From positions 1-34,346 of the forward strand of contig JANWHK010000039.1 in NCBI GenBank assembly GCA_025450395.1: a stretch of DNA of 34,346 bases, read 5' to 3'. Each line of letters opens with the position of its first letter. Position 1 is the stretch's first letter. The translations under genes were made by a program, and so were the position numbers. The DNA is from Bacteroidia bacterium. GTDB taxonomy: Bacteria > Bacteroidota > Bacteroidia > NS11-12g > UBA955. Shown piece after piece: positions 9,046 to 16,509 of this stretch. A model generated the notes under the pieces. That model was given only the letters and a program-made list of their open reading frames with translations, had not been told where the DNA came from and made no database searches.

Positions 9046-9072
9046 ATCCCGTAGGGATGAAATATCGGTAGC
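9046..9072 (+). repeat. REP-like hairpin repeat, right outer copy
   Basis: Perfect stem ATCCC/GGGAT around loop GTA, then GAAATATCGGTAGC. It ends 4 bp before the stop codon of the minus-strand outer-membrane protein gene and so could also fold in that gene's 3' transcript end. Confidence 0.75.
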
Positions 9073-9076
9073 CAAT

Positions 9077-9964
9077 TTAATCCAATCCAACCCTCAACCC
9101 AAAGGAATTATTGATATAACCGCTGGCAAACGTGGTGAGGTCCGGCACGACCAGGAAATTAATACCGGGCCTGCCTTCAAGGAACAAATGCAAACGTTTC
9201 CAAAACGGTCTTTTTTTGCCAATCCTGAAATCCAGGCCTAGCGGGATATACACAGAAGCCCCGTAATTGCTTTTCATTCGGAAAGATTCAGTTTTGCTGT
9301 CACTGGCATAGGTATGAGACCTCCCACCGCCGTAACTTTCGGGTTGAATAGAATATGCATTGGTGCTTTGAATGGTTAAGAAGTTATTTAAGGACATTCC
9401 TGCAGAAATACCCACCCCACTGTACAAGCTCCACCTTGCAGCAGCGTCTGTTTTAAAGATATAGGAAGCATCCAGGCGCAACTGGTTTGAATTGTATTCC
9501 ATACTTAAACCTCTGGTGTGTACTGAATCATAATATAAATTCCCCTGAGGTGTGGAAATGGTATCAAACTGTTTTGCCACCTGATGGCTCATGGATGCAG
9601 AAAAACCTATGTCTGACCAATATGAAAAACCTAAACGGAACTGACGGTTTGGGTTGAAATGCTTCGTGCGTTTATTGCGTGTTTGAAATCCCAATTGGAT
9701 ATAAATGGTATTGTTTGAAGAATTGCTATAGGACCGATAAGGGTGAAAACCGGAATAATCGCCTTTTAATATGTCTGATCCGGGGGCAAGGGACCTGAAA
9801 TCATGGATATTGACATGAGCTCCGGGCGCGACTGCAAAACCATTGTGAATATACATATCCGTGAGTTTGAGTTGTCGACCGCTGCTATCCTGTGCCTGAA
9901 GGCAGGAGAGCCCCGACAATAATAAAAGTGAAATGAGTAATAGTTGTTTTTTTAGTTTATTCAT
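9077..9964 (-). CDS. Outer-membrane beta-barrel protein, tandem paralogue B
   Basis: A 295-residue protein with a signal peptide (MNKLKKQLLLISLLLLSGLSCLQAQ). I chose the ATG ending the CAT at 9962-9964 rather than the one 24 bp upstream (9988), because it places a standard n-region before the hydrophobic core. The mature part is a predicted beta-barrel with alternating amphipathic strands. It is clearly paralogous to the gene just upstream in its operon: both begin LKL..(M/F)Y(I/V).NGF, share R.GVSYxS/RLGFSYWS and YIPLG(L/V)DFRIGKKR.FWK..HLF.E.RPGINFL, and end in a VPD.TTF block. The function is unknown; no TonB, OmpA or enzymatic motif is seen. The gene lies 38 bp downstream of its paralogue, so the two are probably co-transcribed. 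Confidence 0.8.
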   Translation of the reverse strand: MNKLKKQLLLISLLLLSGLSCLQAQDSSGRQLKLTDMYIHNGFAVAPGAHVNIHDFRSLAPGSDILKGDYSGFHPYRSYSNSSNNTIYIQLGFQTRNKRTKHFNPNRQFRLGFSYWSDIGFSASMSHQVAKQFDTISTPQGNLYYDSVHTRGLSMEYNSNQLRLDASYIFKTDAAARWSLYSGVGISAGMSLNNFLTIQSTNAYSIQPESYGGGRSHTYASDSKTESFRMKSNYGASVYIPLGLDFRIGKKRPFWKRLHLFLEGRPGINFLVVPDLTTFASGYINNSFGLRVGLD

Positions 9965-10002
9965 GAATGGTTTTTGTTTGTAATTCATTTTGAATTTATG
10001 TA

Positions 10003-10887
10003 TTAAAGTTTAATTCTGAACCCAAGTGAATTCTGTATGTACCAGAGTCTAAAAGTGGTAACATCGGGTATCATCAGGAAATTGATACCTGGCCTCGCTT
10101 CAAAAAACAGGTGGATAGGTTTCCAGAATATTCTTTTTTTGCCAATTCTGAAATCCACACCTAACGGTATATATACTGAAGTCCTGTAATTGGTTTTTGC
10201 CCTGAAATTTTCTTCTTCCCTCTCTCCCGGAAATCCTTTCCAAAAAGAGTTATTCTCCTCTATCGAAAATCGCGTTGTATGATGAATGCGCACTTCATTG
10301 TTTAATGAAATACCACCCGATATGCCAGCCCCGGCGTATATATTCCACCTGGCTTTTGCATTGGTCCTGAAGATGAGGGAAAAATCTGCACATACATAGT
10401 CAGACCTGAAGCTAATGCCGATTTGATCCGTTTGAACAGAATCATAATAAATATTTCGGCCACTGGGGTATTGGACTGTATCGTAGGGTTTTCGTGTTTC
10501 TTTATATAAGCCGATTGAAAAGCCTGTTCCTGAAAAATATGAAACTCCGATACGGAACTCTGGATTGGGGTTAATTTTATCGGTGTTTCTTTGCCTTGGA
10601 TGGAATCCAACTTGAATTGACATTACATTCCGGTAATTTCCACTATAGTCACCATAAGCTATGCCTTTTGAATATCCTGAATCAGTATGCTTTAAAATCT
10701 CAGATTCAGGCACAAGTATTCTGAAATTAGGTACATCATTCATGACATTGCCATGAAGTTCAAATCCATTTTGTACATAAAAGCTGCTAAGCTTCAAACG
10801 CCTATTACTGGTATCCTGCGCATATAACCCTGCCATGCAGGAAAATACGGGCAAAAACAGCAAGATGCGATGTAGCAATAGATTCAT
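10003..10887 (-). CDS. Outer-membrane beta-barrel protein, tandem paralogue A
   Basis: A 294-residue exported protein; signal peptide MNLLLHRILLFLPVFSCMAG followed by LYAQ. It shares with the downstream neighbour the conserved block YIPLGVDFRIGKKRIFWK ... RPGINFL and the C-terminal VPDVTTF segment, so the pair arose by tandem duplication. The N-terminal halves have diverged more (PNFRILVPESEILK versus HDFRSLAPGSDILK). The protein is probably an 8- to 12-stranded barrel in the outer membrane. No family name can be given with confidence. It is first in the two-gene operon; the 124-bp upstream gap holds a CCTTCG-type repeat and the heptad array after divIC, and no clear TAnnTTTG promoter. Confidence 0.8.
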   Translation of the reverse strand: MNLLLHRILLFLPVFSCMAGLYAQDTSNRRLKLSSFYVQNGFELHGNVMNDVPNFRILVPESEILKHTDSGYSKGIAYGDYSGNYRNVMSIQVGFHPRQRNTDKINPNPEFRIGVSYFSGTGFSIGLYKETRKPYDTVQYPSGRNIYYDSVQTDQIGISFRSDYVCADFSLIFRTNAKARWNIYAGAGISGGISLNNEVRIHHTTRFSIEENNSFWKGFPGEREEENFRAKTNYRTSVYIPLGVDFRIGKKRIFWKPIHLFFEARPGINFLMIPDVTTFRLWYIQNSLGFRIKL

Positions 10888-10965
10888 GACCTATCAACTG
10901 ATAAACCCTGTAATTATTGCCATCATGACAATATACTTACCAAAGATTTTCTGAAATTTATCCCT

Positions 10966-10987
10966 GTCACCCTGAGCCTGTCGAAGA
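10966..10987 (-). repeat. 22-bp CCTTCG...CTCAGG repeat, copy 1
   Basis: On the minus strand this reads TCTTCGACAGG followed by CTCAGGGTGAC. It shares the CTTCG-n6-CTCAGG core with the two copies at 20928-20973. It abuts the heptad array that follows the divIC stop codon. Confidence 0.7.
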
Positions 10988-11014
10988 ACCCTAGCCCCTA
11001 AATCCTAGCTCCTA
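10987..11014 (-). repeat. Heptad array (TAGGRNY)4 starting at the divIC stop
   Basis: Four consecutive 7-bp units on the minus strand, each TAGG followed by three variable bases. The first unit's TAG is the stop codon of divIC. Because 7 is one more than a multiple of 3, the repeated TAG closes all three reading frames within 21 bp. Confidence 0.7.
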
Positions 11015-11305
11015 TTTCCTTTCCCCTTCCTCCACAATGATAAAAAGATCCTCATTGTCCTTCTTCATCAGGTATTTTTCGCGGGCGAACTTTTCGAGGT
11101 TGCGGATATTGGAAAACAATTCCTTTTCCTCTTTCCTCACATTAATGATTTCAGCCTTGTAATAGTCGCGTTTTTCCTCCAGGTCAGACACTTCCCTGCG
11201 CAGTTGTACGAGTTCAATGAAGTTATTGCTGTCGAATACCGTCATCCAGGTGATGGCGATCAAGCCGATTAACCAGTACTTGTATTTATTCCAGAGGTTT
11301 AACAC
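11012..11305 (-). CDS. divIC: Septum formation initiator DivIC/FtsB family
   Basis: A 97-residue bitopic membrane protein of the divisome. A short cytoplasmic N-terminus is followed by one membrane span (WLIGLIAITWMTVFDS, about residues 11-26). Then comes a coiled coil rich in charged heptads (LVQLRREVSDLEEKRDYYKA) and the typical FtsB/DivIC end (NLEKFAREKYLMKKDNEDLFII). It recruits and stabilises the FtsL-FtsQ subcomplex at the septum. The start is GTG at 11305, the only canonical start after an in-frame upstream stop. A full -33/-7 promoter lies immediately upstream, so close that the mRNA may be leaderless. The TAG stop is the first unit of a 7-bp tandem array. Confidence 0.88.
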   Translation of the reverse strand: MLNLWNKYKYWLIGLIAITWMTVFDSNNFIELVQLRREVSDLEEKRDYYKAEIINVRKEEKELFSNIRNLEKFAREKYLMKKDNEDLFIIVEEGERK

Positions 11306-11310
11306 GTCTA

Positions 11311-11342
11311 CAAAGTTAATTTGTCGAAATCAGTAAAACAAA
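11311..11342 (-). promoter_or_regulatory. Bacteroidota-type promoter for divIC
   Basis: On the minus strand TTTG (11342-11339) is followed by a 20-bp spacer and TAACTTTG (11318-11311). Both elements and the spacing match the Bacteroidota consensus TTTG-N17-23-TAnnTTTG. Transcription would start near 11304-11305, at or next to the GTG start codon. Confidence 0.65.
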
Positions 11343-11364
11343 CCGGGAAATAAGACCTTGTCTA

Positions 11365-11799
11365 TTAAAATGGAGTGTCAGGACCGTAATATTCCACCGA
11401 ATTGTTGATGGTCTCAATCAGGTGAATCTTATGCAGTTTAACATGCTCAGGCAAACGAGGGGCTAGCCTGTTCCATATAGCGACAACTATGTTTTCAACA
11501 GATGGCAGCACATCTTTCAGGAACGGGACATCCACATTCAGGTTCTTATGGTCAAGGTGCACAACCACTTCATCTTCTATGATGACTTTCAGTTTCTTAA
11601 GGTCCATTACAAAACCTGTATCCTCTGAGGGACGGCCTTTTATCGTAACATATAGATCAAAGTTGTGTCCATGCCAGTTCTCATTGGCACATTTTCCGAA
11701 CAATTCTTCGTTGTGTTCCTTGCTGTATTTGGGGTTAAACAGTTTATGGGCGGCATTGAAATGGGCTCTGCGGGTAACAAATAAGACAGGCGTTTGCAT
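11365..11799 (-). CDS. queD: 6-carboxytetrahydropterin synthase (QueD / PTPS family)
   Basis: A 144-residue cytoplasmic enzyme that converts 7,8-dihydroneopterin triphosphate to 6-carboxy-5,6,7,8-tetrahydropterin, the first committed step to preQ0 and queuosine. The zinc ligands are H18 (FNAAHKLF) and H43/H45 (NWHGHNF). The catalytic cysteine is C37 in FGKCANENWHGHN, six residues before the first His of HGH. The LDHKNLN segment and the HLIET segment complete the active site. The length is slightly above E. coli QueD and has the short insert seen in other bacterial members. No queC, queE or queF lies next to it. It is transcribed divergently from hldD from a 63-bp spacer that holds a -7-like element for each direction. 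Confidence 0.9.
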   Translation of the reverse strand: MQTPVLFVTRRAHFNAAHKLFNPKYSKEHNEELFGKCANENWHGHNFDLYVTIKGRPSEDTGFVMDLKKLKVIIEDEVVVHLDHKNLNVDVPFLKDVLPSVENIVVAIWNRLAPRLPEHVKLHKIHLIETINNSVEYYGPDTPF

Positions 11800-11817
11800 T
11801 TAGTTAATAATATGCTG

Positions 11818-11825
11818 CAAATTTA
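11818..11825 (-). promoter_or_regulatory. Candidate -7 element TAAATTTG for queD
   Basis: Exact TAnnTTTG match on the minus strand, 18 bp before the queD ATG. A good -33 TTTG is not seen at the expected spacing. Confidence 0.45.
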
Positions 11826-11838
11826 GTCCAAAATTATT

Positions 11839-11846
11839 TATTTTTG
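11839..11846 (+). promoter_or_regulatory. Candidate -7 element TATTTTTG for hldD
   Basis: Exact TAnnTTTG match, 16 bp before the hldD ATG, in the same short divergent spacer as the queD element; no clear -33. Confidence 0.4.
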
Positions 11847-11862
11847 GGAACTAGTCTTTAAT

Positions 11863-12828
11863 ATGATCATAATCACGGGAGCCGCTGGATTTATAGGGAG
11901 TTGTTTGGTACAGAAATTGAACGATGAGGGTTATGTCGACCTGGTATTGGTCGACGACTTTACACAGGCGGAAAAAAAACCAAACTGGGAAAATAAAAAA
12001 TACAGTGAACTGGTGGAGAGGGACATTTTTTTTAAATGGGCGGAAGGCAAAGGCAACCGGATACAGTTTATCTTTCACATCGGAGCCAGGACTGACACCA
12101 CTGAATTTGACACCGGATTGCTGAACACCCTGAATTTCGAATATACAAAAGACATTTGGAATCTATGTGTGAAGGAGGGTATACCACTGGTGTATGCCAG
12201 CAGTGCAGCAACCTATGGCATGGGTGAATACGGATTTAATGACGATGACAAAAATATGGAGAAACTCAAACCCCTGAACCCTTATGGGCAAAGCAAGCTC
12301 GACTTTGACCTCTGGGCCTTGGGACAGCAAGAAAAGCCTTATTTCTGGACCGGGTTAAAGTTTTTTAATGTCTATGGCCCCAATGAATATCATAAAGGCA
12401 GGATGGCTTCTGTCGTATTCCATGCGTACAACCAGATAAAAGCGACAGGTGAACTGAAATTGTTCAGGTCACACAAGCCTGAATATGCAGACGGTGAACA
12501 AAAACGGGATTTTGTATATGTAAAGGATGTGGTGGATGTTATGTATTACCTGATGTTAAAACGCAAGGACAATGGCATATATAACCTGGGAAGCGGGAAG
12601 GCCAATACATTTAACGATTTAGCCAGGGCGGTTTTCAGGGCTATGGACTTGCAGCCTGTGATACATTACATCGATACTCCGATTGACATCCGTGATAAAT
12701 ACCAGTATTTTACTGAGGCCAACATGCAAAAACTTATCAGTTCCGGTTACACCCAGGCCTTTATGGGCATAGATGATGGGGTAAGAGATTATATCCAACA
12801 TTATATGTCAGGAAAAACGATTTATTAA
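11863..12828 (+). CDS. hldD: ADP-L-glycero-D-manno-heptose 6-epimerase
   Basis: A 321-residue cytoplasmic NAD(P)-dependent epimerase of the extended SDR family. It converts ADP-D-glycero- to ADP-L-glycero-beta-D-manno-heptose, the donor of the LPS inner-core heptose. The N-terminal dinucleotide motif is TGAAGFIGS at residues 5-13. The HldD-type segment DDFTQAEKKPNW follows, then the catalytic pair Y141 and K145 in NPYGQSK with the serine-containing YASSAATYG before it. The length fits E. coli RfaD/HldD. TTG of the following kinase gene lies one base after the stop, so both are in one transcript. An HldD in this position indicates heptose-containing LPS or glycan in this organism. Confidence 0.92.
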   Translation: MIIITGAAGFIGSCLVQKLNDEGYVDLVLVDDFTQAEKKPNWENKKYSELVERDIFFKWAEGKGNRIQFIFHIGARTDTTEFDTGLLNTLNFEYTKDIWNLCVKEGIPLVYASSAATYGMGEYGFNDDDKNMEKLKPLNPYGQSKLDFDLWALGQQEKPYFWTGLKFFNVYGPNEYHKGRMASVVFHAYNQIKATGELKLFRSHKPEYADGEQKRDFVYVKDVVDVMYYLMLKRKDNGIYNLGSGKANTFNDLARAVFRAMDLQPVIHYIDTPIDIRDKYQYFTEANMQKLISSGYTQAFMGIDDGVRDYIQHYMSGKTIY

Positions 12829-12829
12829 T

Positions 12830-15800
12830 TTGAAAAAGATAATCTTTTTTGTTCTTTTTATCCTCAGTTTCGGTTGTGGTATCATGATCGAGAATACCTC
12901 ATTGGGGAATCAATTTGATTTTAAGGATGCCAATGCCTTGCTCAAAAAGAAATTAGATAAAAGAGAAGAAATACAGAAAAGCATTCTTACCCATCCGGAC
13001 CTGCTCAGGGTCATCAATGACTTTGATATCAATAGCGAATTATGCCAGGAACTCAGCAGGAACAACCTCTCGCTGTTCGCCTATAAAAATAAATGCCTGA
13101 GTTTCTGGTCGGATAATTTCATACAGCAGTATAATTTCAAAACCTCGGAACAATTCAGCAAAACTATACTTTATAACCGGAATGGATGGTACCAGATGGT
13201 GTCAGTGAAAAAGGGAAATTACGATATTTATTGTTATTACTGGTTCTATAAACAGTACCCCTTCAATAATGAATATTTTGTCAACAGCTTTAACAGTGAC
13301 CTTAAATTCAATCATATTGAAATTATAAAACACCCTGAGGAAATCAACAAGGATATCAGCGGGTACGAAGTGAACAAGACTCTGCCGACGGTCACCCAGT
13401 CTTCATACAACCAGTTCAAGATGAAGAGAAGGATTGAACTGATCTATATTATTTCAGCTGTATTTTTTCTCGTATTTGCATTTGTAAATGCCAATAGGGA
13501 GAAGGTTTTTAATGTCAGGCAATTTGTGATGTTGCTGGCCTCTTTTGTTTTTGTTTTTTGCACCCTGTCATTTTTTGATATCATTTTAAAACACAAGATC
13601 AATACTACCCTGTTCTCACCGGTCCTGGCAGCTTATTCGCAATTTATTCCCTCGCTGGGCCACAGCCTGCTGTTCACCTTTGCCTTGCTGAGTTTCCTGG
13701 TATGGCTTCAGCAAGCGCTTACAATCGTGCATGTGAAACCCGGCAGGCATATACTCGCAACCATTATTATTTCTTTATTGTCATGGTTATTGCCGGCAGT
13801 AATGTTTATTTATGCACTTCCCAAATTCATATTGAATTCACAGATCAATTACGATTTCAAGTCATTGACGAACGTCAACAATTATACATTGATCGGCATG
13901 TTCAATATATTCCTGATGTTCATTTGCATTATTATCGGTTTCAGGGTATTTGCAGCGTTCTCTCATAGCCGGTTCAGGCAGAAAAATTTCCTGCTCGTTC
14001 ATTTCATCATATGTCTCATCCTGGTACCGTCAATTTATTTGGTACAGAAAGAAAACAGTTTCCTGCTGATCTGTTTTGCTATCTATGGCCTTTTATTGCC
14101 TTTCCTGGTCCTGTTTACAGATAAGATAAGGTTTACCCATATACTGATTTCCGCTTCCCTTACTGCTGCATTCCTGTCGGTGCAGCTGGAGCAATTGAAC
14201 AGTTTCAAGGAAAAGGAACAAAGGAAGGTATTCGCCAATAAACTGATCACCAAGGAGGATTTTGAAAGTGAACTCAAATTGCTGGAAATAGAAAAGGAAC
14301 TGATAGGATCGGCTGTATTCGACTCGTTTTTCTATTACAAGCAGAATGACTACCAGGAGCTGGAGCTTAATTATAAGTTTACCTTCTTCAATGATTTTAT
14401 CAAGAACTTTGATATTGATTTTCTGCGTTACGACAGCTCCGGAATAGATGTCACCCCCAATAACCTCACATTTGATTATATCAATTCGCTCTATAATAAA
14501 TCAACCAACAAGAGCATAACAAATTATTTTTTATACATCAAGGACCTGCATTACCTGGGCGGCTACCTGGCTAAATACGAGATATGCCCGGAAGACAGGG
14601 ACATAGGATATGTGTTCCTGATGCTCACGCCCAAGGTGAAGAGCGACCTGTATAACCTCGATTATTTTTTCAGCAAGATCACATACAGCCATTTAAGGGA
14701 AAATCAGTATTCGTACGCGGTTTACCAGAAAAATGAGCTGGTAAAGGGCCTTGGTTCTTACCCGTTCAAGTTATCGGATAATATTGATTATAAATCCATG
14801 GAGGATGCATCCTTCTTTGAACAGAACGGTTTTTCGCAGTTATTCAAGAAAATTGATGAGGATACTTTTATCATTGTGTCTTTCAAGGCTGCGAGTTGGG
14901 ACAGGGTATTCGGGATATTCACGTTTATTCTCCTGTTTTTTATCGGCATACTGGCGATGGTGTTTTTATTGATCTATTTCCTCGTCTTCATCCTGGGCAT
15001 ATTTACCTTTAACCCTGTCATACTGAAATTATATGGAACCATCACGAGGTACCTGCGGATTGTGAACCTCAACAAGCTTTACCTCGAGACCAAGATCAGG
15101 CTGTCATTCCTGATACTGGCTGTGTTGATCTGTTCGGTGGTTATTTATTTTACGGTGCAGAATGTGAACAGGAGCTTCAAGATCAAGCAATATGAACTTC
15201 TGGACAAAAAAATGTCACAGATTGCCAATGAGATTGAGATCGGTTACCAGAAAAAGGACGAAAGACCTATACGGAACCTGATCAAGCACCTGGCAAATAC
15301 GTATGAGGTGGATATCAACCTGTATTTTAAGGATGGCACCTTGTACCAGACCGCCAATAACCGCATCTATTACGAAGGCTGGTTCTCATCCTTTATCAAT
15401 CCTGTGGCACATTACGAGCTGATACAGAATAAGCAGTACAGCATCAAGCAGATTGAAAAGATCGGCAACCTGGAATACCTCTCGTATTACAATACTGTTT
15501 TTGATGAGAACAGGAACCTGATCGGTTACGTGCATCTGCCTTATTTTTCAAAGTCACTCGATCTGAAGAATGAGTTCTCGAATTATCTTGGAAGTCTAAT
15601 CAATATCTCCACCTTATTGCTTATGATATCCCTGCTGATGGCATCCTATATCGGCAGAAGCCTTGTGCGTCCGCTTAAACTGATGATAGAGAGCCTTGCC
15701 AGGATCCGGCTGGGTGCAATGAATAAACAGATTGACTGGAACCGCAATGATGAAATCGGCCAGTTGGTGGAACAATACAATATCATGCTGAAAAAACTTG

Positions 15801-16507
15801 AGATCAGCACCGAGAGACTGGCGCAAAGCGAAAGGGAAGGCGCGTGGAAGGAAATGGCGAAGCAAGTGGCGCACGAAATCAAGAACCCCCTCACGCCCAT
15901 GAAATTACATCTCCAGCACCTGCAGATGTCTATAGACAAGGATGATGAGCACCTGAAGGAAAAGATCACCAGCATCAGCCAGATACTGATAGAACAGATC
16001 GATCAGTTGAGCAGGATGGCGGATGAGTTTTCATCCTTCGCCAAAATGCCAATGGCGATACTCGAAACCTGCAGCCTGCACCAGGTGCTGAATTCAAGTA
16101 TTGACCTGTTTAAATCACAACATGACCTCAGGATCATTTATCCCGCGAAGCATAAAGACGCGCTTGTATACATCGACAAGGACCAGATGAAAAGAGTATT
16201 CAACAATATCCTTAAAAACGCCGAACAGGCAGCAAAGGAGGATGAATCCTGTATCATAGAGGTTGACACGGTCCTCGAAGGCGATTATATTACCGTCAGT
16301 TTTAAGGACAATGGCAAGGGGATTGAAGAGGGTTTCAAGGAAAGAGTATTCACACCGAATTTCAGTACCAAGAATTCGGGGATGGGCTTGGGCCTTGCCA
16401 TCTGTAAAAAAATAGTTGAACAGGTTAATGGAACTATCACATTTAACAGTGAAACTAATAAAGGAGCCACTTTTTACGTTACTTTACCTGTTGTCAAATC
16501 GATATAA
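12830..16507 (+). CDS. Very large multi-spanning sensor histidine kinase, NtrY-like
   Basis: A 1225-residue membrane kinase. The TTG at 12830, one base after hldD, starts MKKIIFFVLFILSFG, a first membrane span. A periplasmic region (about 30-200) is followed by a block of about eight membrane helices (204-450), a second extracytoplasmic region (about 460-690), and further spans near 692-725 and 755-775. A third sensor region (about 780-915) and a last span (922-941) follow. The C-terminus has HAMP (about 937-992), a HisKA box with phospho-acceptor H1015 (QVAHEIKNPLTPMKLHLQ), and HATPase_c: N-box NNILKNAEQA near 1123, DNGKGI near 1160 and GMGLGLAI near 1184. The HEIKNPLTP box is NtrY-like. No response regulator is adjacent. 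Signal and target are unknown. Confidence 0.9.
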   Translation: MKKIIFFVLFILSFGCGIMIENTSLGNQFDFKDANALLKKKLDKREEIQKSILTHPDLLRVINDFDINSELCQELSRNNLSLFAYKNKCLSFWSDNFIQQYNFKTSEQFSKTILYNRNGWYQMVSVKKGNYDIYCYYWFYKQYPFNNEYFVNSFNSDLKFNHIEIIKHPEEINKDISGYEVNKTLPTVTQSSYNQFKMKRRIELIYIISAVFFLVFAFVNANREKVFNVRQFVMLLASFVFVFCTLSFFDIILKHKINTTLFSPVLAAYSQFIPSLGHSLLFTFALLSFLVWLQQALTIVHVKPGRHILATIIISLLSWLLPAVMFIYALPKFILNSQINYDFKSLTNVNNYTLIGMFNIFLMFICIIIGFRVFAAFSHSRFRQKNFLLVHFIICLILVPSIYLVQKENSFLLICFAIYGLLLPFLVLFTDKIRFTHILISASLTAAFLSVQLEQLNSFKEKEQRKVFANKLITKEDFESELKLLEIEKELIGSAVFDSFFYYKQNDYQELELNYKFTFFNDFIKNFDIDFLRYDSSGIDVTPNNLTFDYINSLYNKSTNKSITNYFLYIKDLHYLGGYLAKYEICPEDRDIGYVFLMLTPKVKSDLYNLDYFFSKITYSHLRENQYSYAVYQKNELVKGLGSYPFKLSDNIDYKSMEDASFFEQNGFSQLFKKIDEDTFIIVSFKAASWDRVFGIFTFILLFFIGILAMVFLLIYFLVFILGIFTFNPVILKLYGTITRYLRIVNLNKLYLETKIRLSFLILAVLICSVVIYFTVQNVNRSFKIKQYELLDKKMSQIANEIEIGYQKKDERPIRNLIKHLANTYEVDINLYFKDGTLYQTANNRIYYEGWFSSFINPVAHYELIQNKQYSIKQIEKIGNLEYLSYYNTVFDENRNLIGYVHLPYFSKSLDLKNEFSNYLGSLINISTLLLMISLLMASYIGRSLVRPLKLMIESLARIRLGAMNKQIDWNRNDEIGQLVEQYNIMLKKLEISTERLAQSEREGAWKEMAKQVAHEIKNPLTPMKLHLQHLQMSIDKDDEHLKEKITSISQILIEQIDQLSRMADEFSSFAKMPMAILETCSLHQVLNSSIDLFKSQHDLRIIYPAKHKDALVYIDKDQMKRVFNNILKNAEQAAKEDESCIIEVDTVLEGDYITVSFKDNGKGIEEGFKERVFTPNFSTKNSGMGLGLAICKKIVEQVNGTITFNSETNKGATFYVTLPVVKSI

Positions 16508-16509
16508 TT

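Larger units (their letters stand above)
8326..9072 (+). mobile_element. IS200-like / REP-associated transposase cassette
   Basis: A 747-bp unit consisting of one Y1-type HUH transposase gene with small hairpin repeats on both sides. The outermost 27-bp repeats (8326-8352 and 9046-9072) are in direct orientation and identical at 25 of 27 positions. An additional hairpin copy is found on the left (8373-8400) and two diverged ones on the right. There is no accessory TnpB gene. Direct flanking hairpin repeats without inverted termini fit an IS200/IS605-type or RAYT/REP arrangement rather than a DDE insertion sequence. The exact element ends are not defined by any target duplication, as expected for this class. 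Confidence 0.65.

Noticed and set aside
13702-13968. Alternative plus-strand frame inside the kinase gene
   Set aside because: It lies wholly inside the membrane-helix block of the kinase in another frame and has no recognisable domain or start context.
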